A DNA stretch of 64,000 nucleotides from Girardinichthys multiradiatus (taxonomy: Eukaryota; Chordata; Actinopteri; Cyprinodontiformes; Goodeidae): assembly GCF_021462225.1 (NCBI RefSeq), contig NC_061818.1:20157478-20221477 (forward strand), in the 5' to 3' direction. A program made the position numbers and the translations under genes. The notes under the pieces were generated by a model. That model made no database searches. It worked only from the letters and a program-made list of their open reading frames with translations, and was not told the DNA's origin. Shown piece by piece: positions 45,967 through 57,914 of the stretch (the stretch's first letter is position 1; each line of letters starts with the position of its first letter).

Positions 45967-47568
45967 CAGGTCCTTCTCAAAATATTAGCATATTGTGATA
46001 AAGTTCATTATTTTCCATAATGTCATGATGAAAATTTAACATTCATATATTTTAGATTCATTGCACACTAACTGAAATATTTCAGGTCTTTTATTGTCTT
46101 AATACGGATGATTGTGGCATACAGCTCATGAAAACCCAAATTCCTATCTCACAAAATTAGCATATTTCATCCGACCAATAAAAGAAAAGTGTTTTTAATA
46201 CAAAAAACGTCAACCTTCAAATAATCATGTACAGTTATGCACTCAATACTTGGTCGGGAATCCTTTTGCAGAAATGACTGCTTCAATGCGGCGTGGCATG
46301 GAGGCAATCAGCCTGTGGCACTGCTGAGGTCTTATGGAGGCCCAGGATGCTTCGATAGCGGCCTTTAGCTCATCCAGAGTGTTGGGTCTTGAGTCTCTCA
46401 ACGTTCTCTTCACAATATCCCACAGATTCTCTATGGGGTTCAGGTCAGGAGAGTTGGCAGGCCAATTAAGCACAGTGATACCATGGTCAGTAAACCATTT
46501 ACCAGTGGTTTTGGCACTGTGAGCAGGTGCCAGGTCGTGCTGAAAAATGAAATCTTCATCTCCATAAAGCTTTTCAGCAGATGGAAGCATGAAGTGCTCC
46601 AAAATCTCCTGATAGCTAGCTGCATTGACCCTGCCCTTGATAAAACACAGTGGACCAACACCAGCAGCTGACACGGCACCCCAGACCATCACTGACTGTG
46701 GGTACTTGACACTGGACTTCTGGCATTTTGGCATTTCCTTCTCCCCAGTCTTCCTCCAGACTCTGGCACCTTGATTTCCGAATGACATGCAGAATTTGCT
46801 TTCATCCGAAAAAAGTACTTTGGGCCACTGAGCCAGTGCTGCTTCTCTGTAGCCCAGGTCAGGCGCTTCTGCCGCTGTTTCTGGTTCAAAAGTGGCTTGA
46901 CCTGGGGACTGCGGCACCTGTAGCCCATTTCCTGCACACGCCTGTGCACGGTGACTCTGGATGTTTCTACTCCAGACTCAGTCCACTGCTTGCGCAGGTC
47001 CCCCAAGGTCTGGAATCGGCCCTTCTCCACAATCTTCCTCAGGGTCCGGTCACCTCTTCTCGTTGTGCAGCGTTTTCTGCCACACTTTTTCCTTCCCACA
47101 GACTTCCCACTGAGGTGCCTTGATACAGCACTCTGGGAACAGCCTATTCGTTCAGAAATTTCTTTCTGTGTCTTACCTTCTTGCTTGAGGGTGTCAATAG
47201 TGGCCTTCTGGACAGCAGTCAGGTCGGCAGTCTTACCCATGATTGGGGTTTTGAGTGATGAACCAGGCTGGGAGTTTTAAAGGCCTCAGGAATCTTTTGC
47301 AGGTGTTTAGAGTTAACTCGTTGATTCAGATGATTAGGTTCATAGCTCGTTTAGAGACCCTTTTAATGATATGCTAATTTTGTAAGATAGGAATTTTGGG
47401 TTTTCATGAGCTGTATGCCAAAATCATCCGTATTAAGACAATAAAATACCTGAAATATTTCAGTTAGTGTGCAATGAATCTAAAATATATGAATGTTAAA
47501 TTGTCATCATGACATTATGGAAAATAATGAACTTTATCACAATATGCTAATATTTTGAGAAGGACCTG
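45967..47568 (-). mobile_element. Tc1-like DD34E transposon, copy C (full length)
   Basis: TA flanks at 45,965-45,966 and 47,569-47,570. It has the same roughly 200-bp CAGGTCC inverted repeats as copies A, B, D and E. The gene is on the minus strand. Confidence 0.93.
46243..47240 (-). pseudogene. Tc1 transposase, copy C (7-nt deletion)
   Basis: Starts MGKTADLTAV at 47,240 and reads normally to KQHW. About 7 nt are then missing near 46,830 (CACTGAGCCAGTGC where copy B has CACTGAGCAACAGTCCAGTGC), and the frame shifts. The remainder is readable in another frame, with FSDESKF, FQHDLAPAH and NPIENLWD all intact down to TKY at 46,243. Inactive as it stands. Confidence 0.9.
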
Positions 47569-47810
47569 TAATCTGAAAATAAAAACTCCAACCAATAATA
47601 AACAGTGGGAAGTGAACTACAGAAAACATTATTTAAAGAGTACATAAACTGGCAGGGAAAAAAATCTAAATAAACTGTGTTTAGGGTTCTGTTTACTCTC
47701 TCCTGGCAGTCCATCTCATTAGATTCCCTCAGTTGTCCTGGTTTCCAGCTTCCAACTGAGCACACCAGCCACTTATCCAAAAAACATAAACCACGGCTGC
47801 CCAAATAACA

Positions 47811-48584
47811 GCAGAATTAAATGTACACCTCAACGCTCCTGTTTCCACCAGAACTGTCCGTCAGGAGCTCCACAGGGTCAATATACACGGCTGGGCTGCT
47901 ATAGCCAAACCTTTGGTCACTCATGCCAATGCCAAACGTCGGTTTCAATGGTGCAAGGAGCGCAAATCTTGGGCTGTGGACAATGTGAAACATGTATTGT
48001 TCTCTGATGAGTTCACCTTTACTATTTTCCCCACATCCAGGAGAGTTACGGTGTGGAGAAGCCCCAAAGAAGCGTACCACCCAGACTGTTGCATGCCCAG
48101 AGTGAAGCATGGGGGTGGATCAGTGATGGTTTGGGCTGCCATATCATGGCATTCCCTTGGCCCAATACTTGTGCTAGATGGGCGCGTCACTGCCAAGGAC
48201 TACCGAACCATTCTTGAGGACCATGTGCATCCAATGGTTCAAACATTGTATCCTGAAGGTGGTGCCGTTTATCAGGATGACAATGCACCAATACACACAG
48301 CAAGACTGGTGAAAGATTGGTTTGATGAACATGGAAGTGAAGTTGAACATCTGCCATGGCCTGCACAGTCACCAGATCTAAATATTATTGAGTCACTTTG
48401 GGGTGTTTTGGAGGAGCGAGTCAGGAAACGTTTTCCTCCACCAGTATCACGTAGTGACCTGGCCACTATCCTGCAAGAAGAATGGCTTAAAATCCCTCTG
48501 ACCACTGTGCAGGACTTGTATATGTCATTCCCAAGACGAATTGAAGCTGTATTGGCCGCAAAAGGAGGCCCTACACCATACTGA
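47811..48584 (+). pseudogene. DD36E transposase, N-terminally truncated, otherwise open
   Basis: An open frame of about 257 codons runs from AELNVHLNAP to GGPTPY. It lacks the helix-turn-helix that would bind the element ends. The catalytic aspartates (FSDEFTF, YQDDNAP) and the glutamate (SPDLNIIE) are present with 36-residue spacing. Codon 163 of the family is TGG here, the codon mutated to TAG in the 27.8 kb copy. Without its own start and DNA-binding region it is unlikely to work. Confidence 0.88.
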
Positions 48585-48636
48585 TAAATTATTGTGGTCT
48601 AAAACCAGGTGTTTCAGTTTCATTGTCCAACCCCTG
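47811..48636 (+). mobile_element. DD36E (Incomer-type) element, 5'-truncated copy
   Basis: The right end keeps the inverted-repeat sequence TTTCATTGTCCAACCCCTG and a TA at 48,637-48,638. The left terminal repeat and roughly the first 80 transposase codons are missing. Sequence is very close to the full-length copy at 27,829. Confidence 0.88.
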
Positions 48637-48638
48637 TA

Positions 48639-50113
48639 GATCCATCCATTGTCTCTACCCACGTATCCTTGCAGTGTTGTAGAGGGTCTGGTGCCTATCT
48701 CCCGCGTCTTTGGATGAGAGGTGGGGTTCTCCTGGACAGATTAATAGTCGCAGGACCCGTGTGGGGGGCTCTATGTTGCCTTCATGTCTAAGAACAATTT
48801 AGTGTAACCAATTAACCAAACAGCCACATTTTTCAATTCAGTTTATTTATATAGCGCAAATTCACAACACATGTTGTCTCAAGGCACTTCACAAAAGTCA
48901 GGTTCATACATTCCAATTAATCGTAATCATTGAACAGTGCAGTCAGATTCAGTTTTTTATTCAAATTGGATAAAAAGTTTTTCTGTCTAAGGAAATCCAG
49001 CAGATTGCATCCAGTCAGTGACTTGCAGCATTCACTCCTCCCAGATGAGCATGTAGAGACAGTGAACAGTCACCGGCGTTGACCTTGCAGCAATCCCTCA
49101 TACTGAGCATGCATGTAGCAACAGTGGAGAGGAAAAACTCCCTTTTAACAGGAGGAAACCTCCAGCAGAACCAGGCTCATTGTGAGCGGCCATCTGCCAC
49201 GACCTACTGGGGGTTTGAGAGAACAGAGCGGAGACACAAAGAGAACCAAGAAGCACTGATCCAGGAGTCCTTTCTATGGGAAGGAAAAGTAAATGTTAAT
49301 GGATGTAGCTCCTTTAGTCGTTTCATCTAGAAAGAAAGAACAGATAAACTCTGAGCCAGTTTTAAAGGTTAGAGTCTGAAAGACAGCACATATAATTAGT
49401 TACAGTAAATGCTCAGTCAATTGCCATGTCTAGGAGAGAGAAAGGGTTAAACACTGAAGGACAGGGCCAAGTGGATCATCGGTAGAGGGTGAGCATTAAG
49501 TTGTTGCCAGCAGAAGCTTGGACGATGCCCCTCTCCAGAAAGGTGTCACAGGTAGACACGGAGCCAGGCCAGGTGTAACTTCTAGGAAGAGAAAAGAGAG
49601 AACAAGGTTAAAAGCTGAAATAACAGCAAATAATGCAAAATTGGAGAGTAGTGTGAGAATGTAGCGAAGAGGGTGAAAGTGGTCATTATGTCCTCCAGCA
49701 GCCTAAGCCTATAGCAGCATAACTATAGAGATAGCTCAGTATAACCTAAGCCACTCTAACTATAAGCTTTATCAAAATGAAAGTTTTAAGCCTAGCCTTA
49801 AAAGTAGACAGGGTGTCTGCCTCACGGACTAAAACTGGGAGCTGGTTCCATAGGAGAGGAGCCTGATAACTAAAGGATCTGCCTCCCATTCTACTTCTAG
49901 AGACTCTAGCAACCACCAGTTAACCTGCAGCCTGAGAACAAAGAGCTCTGTTAGGAACATATGGAACAATCAGATCTCTGATGTATGATGGAGCTAAATC
50001 ATTAAGGGCTTTATATGTGAGGAGGAGAATTTTAAATTCTATTCTGGACTTAACAGGGAACCAATGAAGGGAAACTGACTGTGGGAGAAAGCCGGAGTAC
50101 CTGGAGAGACCCG
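48639..50113 (-). repeat. V-SINE-type copy split by a longer repeat
   Basis: The left part (48,639-48,833) runs from CCATCCATTGTCTCTACCCA to GTAACCAATTAACC, the inverse of the SINE 3' half. The right part (50,077-50,113) continues with GACTGTGGGAGAAAGCCGGA and GTACCTGGAGAGACC, the next segment of the same SINE. The two parts join correctly if the roughly 1.24 kb in between is removed. Confidence 0.6.
48834..50076 (+). repeat. Long teleost dispersed repeat (TTTATTTATATAGCGC type), nested
   Basis: Begins CAATTCAGTTTATTTATATA followed by GCGCAAATTCACAACACATG and CTCAAGGCACTTCACAAA. Further right are GAGAGGAAAAACTCCCTTTT, GTGTCTGCCTCACGGAC, GGAGCTGGTTCCATAGGAGA and GGGCTTTATATGTGAGGAGG. This order is that of a very common fish repeat. 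I cannot assign its class. No protein is intact; the open frame at 49,079-49,330 is part of the repeat. Confidence 0.65.
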
Positions 50114-50738
50114 GACTCTCTCATTTCATTTTAGAAATCCACAAAGCCTTATTGTGGGCTAACGATTTATCAGTTTCACAAATGAACATTTTCATTCATT
50201 TACATTATCTGGTGTTAGTTGTGAGGTTTTTTTCTGCTGGGTATTAAGATGTTTCTGTAAGCTTCCTTTAAAGCTGCATCAATCAGCAGAATCTATGTTT
50301 ACTAAGTCTTCTCAGCCTCAATAACTGCAGCCTTCACTCATTTAGAAACCCTAATACACTGAGATCTGAGATGGCTGCAAGTTAATTGCCATTTTATGTA
50401 GTACTACAATGAAGACTGCATGCAAAACAGAGACGTACACAGTAAGCGTTATGGCTCTAATCTGCTGCCACATGTTCGATGGTGAAAGTTAAATAAAATG
50501 TCAGATATAGGATGTGAATTTCCTCAGTGAGCTGTGAAACATCTGGAAAACACAGAGCAGCCCTGAAACCTGATATCAATTGAGGAAGTTGTGGTTTGGG
50601 TGAAACTCTGCCGCCAGACAGAATGCATACCTGGTGAGGGAGTTTTCTCCTTCTTCACTCTCTCATTCTGCCACTGATCAAACATTAACTTCACAGGGGA
50701 ACTGGTGGAGGCATGCTGAGCCCACCTGCTCTCCTCAT

Positions 50739-50795
<57 letters not shown>

Positions 50796-51609
50796 CAGAA
50801 GTGTCTGAACGAGTGGATGATTAAAGATGCTAGATTTCAGTTTGCCTCTGCAATCAACGAAGCAGAGGGAAACAAACCAACTATAAAAAACAAGAAAAAT
50901 GGCACGCATGTCAATTTTCCTGTCTGTCCAGGTACAAGAGAGCGAAGAACCAATCCACCGTGGCACAGATCACAGATAGAGAGGAGGATTACAGCCTGAA
51001 TGTCCTATTCTACTCTTCAGGTTAGATGAGCTCTATTCACCATTCCTATCTCGTAGCTGCAGCCCCACAGGCTCATCCATCTCCATTTCCAGCTCCCTGT
51101 CATTGTGTCTCCAGCAGCAGCTCAGCCTTAATCAATCTAATTACCAACTGCAGAGTAAACCCTGCAGCCATCTACCTTTCCAGTGTTAAACCTTCCAGTC
51201 TTAAATGCTGCTCTTATTCTTCAACATCCCACACTACCACTGCCTGTGTCCTCCTAATTTATTTTAATGATTAGTACAAGTAATAGAAGTAAAAAAATAC
51301 AATTTACATCTCTGTGAAATTTAAATTTCAAAACATTAATGGGATCTGATCCATTAATTAGGACCACAGTACTAAAACAGTTCAATTTAGTAGGAGTTGA
51401 GTTATATTGGATCCTATAAATGAGGCAAATCTGAGTAATTCACATGTGGAAAAGTAAGTTACTCACAATGTGCATATCCTAGGAATTTCTCCGGATTCTG
51501 TGTTGTAACAGCCGGTTGTGTTTTTTTTTTTTTTTACAAATTTAAATCTAAAATGTGTGTTGTGTCTTTGTTTTCTGTCCCCTGTACTCTGGTCCCCTTA
51601 AATGTTCTA
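50114..51609. other. Intergenic, with (CA)n microsatellite
   Basis: A (CA)n run with one AA interruption lies at 50,739-50,794. Open frames across it are repeat artefacts. Nothing else recognised. Confidence 0.5.
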
Positions 51610-51760
51610 TGAAGGTTATCAGATGTTTTGGTAGAGAACATCTGTAAACCAACAGCTTCATTAAGACCAAGGAGCAAAACATGTAGAAGAAGCTCCAGTC
51701 AGATGTTACCACTGTCATGGCGGTATCATGCTGTCGAAATGCTTTTTGTTTCCACATCCT
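51610..51760 (+). mobile_element. Trace of a Tc1-like element
   Basis: GGTAGAGAACATCTGTAAAC and CTTCATTAAGACCAAGGAGC match the start of the Tc1 gene at 31.8 kb (GACAGAGAACATTAGTGAAC, ATGAAGACCAAGGAAC). A short ATGGCGGTATCATGCTGT trace of the central motif follows. The rest is gone. Confidence 0.5.
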
Positions 51761-52199
51761 GCTCCCATAATCCCCGGCTCATCTGGGGTTTGTTTACATT
51801 TTCTGAACACTTGTATAATTGTGGCGATTTGTTATTTTAGGCCCTTTAGTGAGTAGTTTTTTTCTACTTTTAAAATGATTTTAAGAGATTAAAGATCTAA
51901 AAAATTAAAAATTATTATTATTACAAAACATCCCATATGTTTATAGCTTAACTAATTGTTTGCAGTAAAAAAACCATAAAATGTTCTTTTTCAAATTCTT
52001 TAAAAAATGAAACGAGAGCTCATGTGACTTAAATTGAAAACAAACAATTATTTGGTGCCCAACAATGACTTTATAGCTACAAAAGCTTTCAATGTGAAAC
52101 AACCAACCCCAGAATTAGATGTGAGAATAAATTACAACTCACCAATGACTACAGAGTAATCAAATCCCATTTCTACCTAGTTTGTAAAATATAAAGTGT
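51761..52199. other. Intergenic, unassigned
   Basis: AT-rich, nothing recognised. Confidence 0.4.
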
Positions 52200-52620
52200 G
52201 GCCAAACGAGTGGAGAAAATTAGTCTGATGTTTCCCCATCTCCCTCTCTGACAATGGCGGACTAATTAAAAATCTGCCATTTCATATTCATGACTAATTA
52301 GCTAAACGAGATGGCAGCAGGAATCTGGCCCTTTCCTAATTAAGCTGGAGAAATCAACTTACACCTCGGTGTAGAGCTGTGTGGGTGTCTATAGTAACAT
52401 TTGGGTAATATTCAAGCTGCCCTGGCAACTTTCCAGTCGCTGACCCCTGTTTTAGTGAAGGCATAAGGCGGAAGTTGTCCAGTGTTCTCCTGTGTGCCAA
52501 ATGTGTGCTAAAACGCACTTGGATCATATTGTCTGCAGCCTTATGTAATGGCTGGCTAATTATCAAAGTGTTATTAGACTTTAACTTGGTGAACAACAGC
52601 TGAGGTGTTAAAATGTAGAA
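52200..52620. promoter_or_regulatory. Candidate conserved non-coding element
   Basis: Unlike its surroundings, this stretch lacks low-complexity decay. It has closely packed homeodomain-type sites (ACTAATTAAAAA, GACTAATTAGCTAAA, TTCCTAATTAAGC, GGCTAATTATC) interleaved with non-repetitive sequence and no open frame. This is the appearance of vertebrate developmental enhancers. The call is visual and needs alignment support. Confidence 0.3.
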
Positions 52621-53084
52621 AGTTTTTGGCATCTTTACTAATAGAGTAGACTTAAAATATCGCCATAAACCATTTATGGAGGAAAGTAAAATTTACACCT
52701 TTATTATCGGAAGAAAAAAGTAAGTTAAAGATTAAAACTTTCAGAAACTGTTTCTGTTCTTTTGATGTTTGTATAAATATTGTGTACATTACTTCTAACC
52801 CAGTGGTGTCCAAACTTAATGCCATGTGAGCCAAAATCTTGAAGATGAAATACTCACAGGTCTCAAACATAAAATTTGATTAGAATTAAAAACTCAAAGA
52901 TGTCAAATATTTTAATCAAATAAACAAACTAATTTCAATTTTGTACAAAAGGAATGTGAAAATTATTACATATCTAAACAAAAGCGTACAATTTGCTAAC
53001 TTCGTTTGTGTTGAATGTTTTCTAATTTCTTGGTCTAGAAAATTTCTTATGTATTTTTGGCAACAGCAACAGGATGTGAGTCAC
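52621..53084. other. Intergenic, unassigned
   Basis: Nothing recognised. Confidence 0.4.
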
Positions 53085-53425
53085 ACTCTTCGAAACGCCT
53101 GGTACAGGTAAAAACAAGGAGGCTGATTGGCATGACACAGGTGGACAGAATAAAGCCGATTATGGTAGCAAAGGAAGACAGTGGAACCAAAACAGAAATA
53201 CACAGGAGAACACAATCCTAACCAACGGAATTGTCTTATAGAAATAACAGAATAAAAAATAAACCATGAACAGAATACAAGAAAAAATAAGAAACTAAAC
53301 CTAATGGAATAAACTAAAAAAGCACCACCTGGAGAACATAGCCAATAATGATAGGCAAGACCAGAGAAGTAAGAGATGCTGAAAAAGAGAAACAAAACCT
53401 AAACATTTCAAAATCATGACAAAGT
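53085..53425. repeat. Unclassified dispersed repeat fragment
   Basis: AAGGAGGCTGATTGGCATGA, CACAGGTGGACAGAATAAAG and a long A-rich tail ending AAATCATGACA resemble the fragment at 45,636. Family uncertain. Confidence 0.35.
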
Positions 53426-54239
53426 TTACTGAATAATCCAAGTTTGCTTCTAGTTGCTATGAAATATTTTATGTTGTGCAAACATTTTCCATTTTAAGAA
53501 GAACATTTTGGCATAATTTATTTTAAGCATTAAATACTTCTGCTGGTTGGCCAAATTTGTATCATTTTTGAATTTGAGTCGAGAAACCACGCAAAATCAT
53601 TACAAGTCCCTTAAATGACCCTCAGGCAGCACCTTGGACACTCCTGTCCTAACTGATCCTAAACTTTGGACATCATTTTCTAGTTTAGCTTTCTTGCTTA
53701 CAGTTGTTGTTCAATGTTTAAAGACATGTAACCCTGTATCATTGCTCAGCTTAGTCTGTTTTTTCCCTTTTGTTCTCCAGTTTATCTTCATCTGAGTAAA
53801 GCATAACTCCTAAATCAGCATCATGACTAAAATGTGTTCCGCTAAATTTCTTATTACTTGAATTTTGCTTATGCTTCACATATACAGCCAGATTAGCAGC
53901 CCACTACAGTAAAAAGAAGATAAAGTCATGAGGGATGAGAAGACAAAAGATAGTTTTTAAATTTTTCTCTTTTTACTGCTGATTCCAGTATTCCTCGCTG
54001 GAAAATCCTCTTTCATTTGTTACAAGGTTCCCGAATCTTGGTTAAAGCCACAGAGGACATAAGAGAACTGCAGATCCCCCTCTGCCTTCGTGGAGATTTG
54101 TACCCTTTAAAATCTTCCAGAGCCTGATTTACTTTCATGCGGTTCTGTTGGACAGGAGCAGGAAAGCAATGATTAGAGAATATGAGACAGCTTCCAGAAG
54201 TACTGCCATGTCAATTAAAACCGTTTTTTTTTCATGAAA
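53426..54239. other. Intergenic, unassigned
   Basis: Nothing recognised. Confidence 0.4.
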
Positions 54240-55050
54240 CAGTCCCAGCTTTTTAGCCTAGCCCAATAATTGAAAGTTGGGTTGAGTTCGGAGGTCATTC
54301 AGGAAGTTTATTGTTAGCTTGCTTTATCCATTCCACAGCAATTGTTGATGTCTGTTTGTGATCATCTGGGAACACTCTGTTATGTCCATGTATCAACTAT
54401 TTAATCCAAACTGTCGCCACCTGATGAAAGGCAGTTGGTTAGGAAATTCAAGACCAACCCAGAAACCAGAAGTCCAGGCCTTAAACTGCTGGAACATCAG
54501 CTTCACGATCCACCATCTAGATCCACTAGATTTATTGACATTTGTAGCTAAACTCATGTCACAATAAAAAGAAAAATTATGGAATCAAGGTAAAACCTTT
54601 AATAATGTAGCAACTATTAAGTGTGGGGTTGGTAGCATTATGCTGGGAGGCTGTTTTGATGCCAGTGTTACTGGTGTATTACACAAAATGGAAGGAATAA
54701 TAATAATAATAATAATCAAAACTGATTTTGAAAGTGATCAGGCATAACATGAAGCTTCTTAAAAGTCCTGATCTCTGGATGGAAAATTTGTGGACTATGT
54801 TTAAAAAAATCTGGTGAGTGCCAGAAACCCACTCTGTGTTAATGAGCTCTACCATTTCTGCCAAGAAGAGGAGCCAAACATCCACCCAGAATTATGCCAG
54901 AAGTTTGTTGATGGCAACAAAAAGTCTGCAGTTCCTCTACAACATGCTAAGAGATATTTAACAAGTGTATGTCCAATATCCCTTATGTTGATTAGAAAAA
55001 ACAATTACAATAGATTCAAAACTGCATTTTTTCATTGTTTCTAAATGTTT
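54240..55050 (+). mobile_element. Degenerate Tc1-like transposon remnant
   Basis: The plus strand keeps GTGTGGGGTTGGTAGCATTA and TGCTGGGAGGCTGTTTTGAT (54,620-54,660), a decayed [13 protein letters not shown] motif. A GTTACTGGTGTATTACACAA stretch follows, then C-terminal traces (ELYHFCQEEEPNIHPELCQK, from about 54,844). An (AAT)n run interrupts at about 54,697. The left portion (54,240-54,560) is only weakly similar. Inactive. Confidence 0.55.
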
Positions 55051-56833
55051 CTTATATTATTTGCTGTGTGATCATTTAACTCTGGAAGAAGAACAGCTTA
55101 AAAGATTCAGATGGAGTTCATGTAAACTCAACATTACTCTATATACTCTACCTATAAGATCCTCAGAAAATCAAAGAAAGAGACTGACACCAATCATTCA
55201 TTTGCATTAAAAACTGCAGCAAAAAAGATAGAAACAGTGATGACAATTTATCTCTTCAAAAGTTGTATTTGATGGATAGCGATGACATAAAAAGATATTT
55301 ATTTACATTTAAAATTTGATTTCTGAGTTTGCTCATTTTCTTGCATTGCTTTCAAGTGCCATGCCACTTATTTCCTGGGTCAAATCAGACAGATTCATTT
55401 TGGGAAATCCAAATAGAAATTTGTAATCCCAAGACACCAGTCATGTCTTCTAGAAGACAAAGATTTTAGCTGCTTCCTTATTGTTACTTGTGACAAATGC
55501 ATTAAAAGATAGAGAGAAAGGAGGCTTTCTTATAGGAAAAAAAAATCTGAAAAAATGCATTGCTTGAGTTTTTGAGTACATTAATGCTCCCCGAATACCA
55601 TAAGTTCTTAAAATTTATTAATATTATTAAAGTAAAGGAGGATTTTGTATGTGGGTGTTAAAAAAAAAAAGCTACACCAAGAAATATGATTTTAGCTGTT
55701 AGAACAGGATGTAGGTTTCCATCAAATGCATAAAGGACACAAAAACCACTTTGACACATCGTTCATTTCGCTGCATCAGGTGTTCTGGTCTTGAAAGCAT
55801 TATGCGGCTTCACCTTCTATCCCATTTGAATCCTAACAATCGCACCTAATGAATGACACCTTCGGCAGTGTTCTACAGAGAATAGAACCGGCACCAGAGA
55901 GCTGCATATATTTAAACTTTTAAAACCACATATTTCCTTAATCAGGCATGCTTATTCAGTGTTTACAAGGACACAGAGACAAATAATGGGTCACCTTTTT
56001 TGTTTTCTTTTCTCTTTGCAGGTCTGAGAAAGCTCTTTTTGAGAAGCATAAAGGAAAACAAGGCTATGTTTTTCAGCTGTTATATGAGAGATGGAAAGGA
56101 GCATGGGTGTAACTGGGGTTTGAAAACTGGGGAGGCTTAGCTCCCCATATCTAGTTTATTTTTACTTGTAGAACATCAATTCCATTAAATCCATCAATCA
56201 GTTATTTTAAACTTGACTTGCCATTAAACAGAAGTGAACTTGTATATGAGATTTATATCATTATAAGATTTAGATTTTAACATGCTAGACAAAGATTGAA
56301 AATCAACCCAATTTATGTAACATTTATATAAACTTTGCACAAAAACAGCAAATGTGTGTTTGGTCGATTATTTCTTTGCTGCAACAATCATTCTCAGCAA
56401 TGAATCTCATTTGTTAAAGATTTCTTTTCCCCGAAGCCAACAAATCACTTCAAATCTGGGACCTGGCTGTCTGTTTTTTTTAAAAACTTCATATTTTGTT
56501 GATATCCGGCCAAAAAAATGTAAATTTTTGTACCCTGCAGGGTTTTTTTTAAATTATAATTTTACAATCATTCAAATAAAATAAAAAAACATCTGGCATT
56601 TACTTTAAAGTAATTTTTCAGTTTTACCAACATGTTTCCTTGGGCCGGAAGTATTATTAGTGTTTTATAGAGACCCAGCCAAAGTGCTGACTTCAGTCTG
56701 ACACAGAATCTGAGGAGGGAGCTAAAGATTAGGGTGATGGCAAAGAGGCCTTTCAGTCTTAAAGGCTTGAAGCTGATATTTGTCAAAACACCAAGGGAAT
56801 CATGCAGAAACCTGATTAGCAACCATAAAGCCA
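55051..56833. other. Intergenic, unassigned
   Basis: AT-rich, no supported feature. Confidence 0.4.
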
Positions 56834-56860
56834 GGATTGCTGCAATGTCAGTAAAAGCAT

Positions 56861-57154
56861 ATTAGTCAGTCATTTTCTAGCGCTTCTTCCATAGCGGGTC
56901 GCAGGGAAGCTGGTGCTTATCTCCAACAGTCTATAGTGGGAGGCAGGGTACACCCTGGACAGGTTACCAGTTCACCGCAGGGCAACACAGACACACAACC
57001 ACGCACACACTCATTCAGACCCAAGGCAATTTAAAGAAACAAATGAACCTAACAGTCATGTTTTTGGACTGTGGGAGGAAGCCAGAGTACCCAGTGAGAA
57101 CCTACGTATGCATGGGAAAAATATGCAAACTCCATGCAGAAAGACCCTCAGCCG
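56861..57154 (-). mobile_element. V-SINE-type SINE, 5'-truncated, with long target duplication
   Basis: A 27-bp direct repeat (GGATTGCTGCAATG ... AAAAGCAT) flanks it at 56,834-56,860 and 57,155-57,181. The body is the inverse of the SINE at 31,406. The GTCAGTCATTTTCTAGC tail comes first, then the 3' region, and it ends within the central domain (CTCCATGCAGAAAGACC). The tRNA-like head with boxes A and B is missing, as expected for 5' truncation during target-primed reverse transcription. Confidence 0.88.
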
Positions 57155-57181
57155 GGATTGCTGCAATGTCAGTAAAAGCAT

Positions 57182-57914
57182 TTTAAATCAATAAAGATTT
57201 TTTTAGCTAAAACGTAAACAAAAACTAATATTTTTTTTAAAGCTGACTGTCCATGCACAGTGTCTTATTATTATTCAGGAGATGTATGTACTTCTGCACT
57301 GTTTTTATGTTTGAATAGAAATTCGTATTGCTATAACGATAAGCTCAGACCCTGTCACATCCATTAAAAGAAGGCAAAGATTTTAAGCAGCTGATACCAC
57401 TGAAACGCGGTGTTTTATGAACAGGAAAAAATAAAACAAATCTACTTGTAATGAGATTCTGGGATTAATACACTCACATACACACAGTCCCATAAACTCC
57501 CTCTCACACACAGCCGTAAGCCTTAACAAATAAATCTAATCTAATGCGAGGGTATACGCCATAACATTATTAGAGAGCGAATCTAGACTGGTGTGGATGT
57601 GCGGACAGTGTTTGTGTTGCATGTGTTTGTGTTGAAGCATATTATCAGTCCCATACAGCAGGCGGCTGAGCCCACTGGGCTCCTGTTCACTGTTTCCGGC
57701 AGTGTGTAGATTAGCACCAGGTAAATGGATTCACTTCTGTGTCACAAAGAAAATTGCTTCAAAACTTTTAGAAAACAGCTATTTCTTTTAAAACATTATT
57801 TAACTAGCAAGCAGAAGTTAAACCTAAACTTAATTTTAATTTAAAAAAAAGTTTTGAATATCCTTACCTTGTAATTAGTAAAGACAGAAGTGCTAATTTT
57901 CAGAGCACATGAAA
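57182..57914. other. Intergenic; possible conserved block at about 57,440-57,720
   Basis: No coding signal. The inner part is non-repetitive and GC-balanced, with GAGCGAATCTAGACTGG and GGCGGCTGAGCCCACTGGG segments, possibly conserved non-coding DNA. Confidence 0.25.

Noticed and set aside
50524..50999. Open frames on both strands across the CA run at 50.7 kb
   Set aside because: Low-complexity artefacts of the microsatellite.
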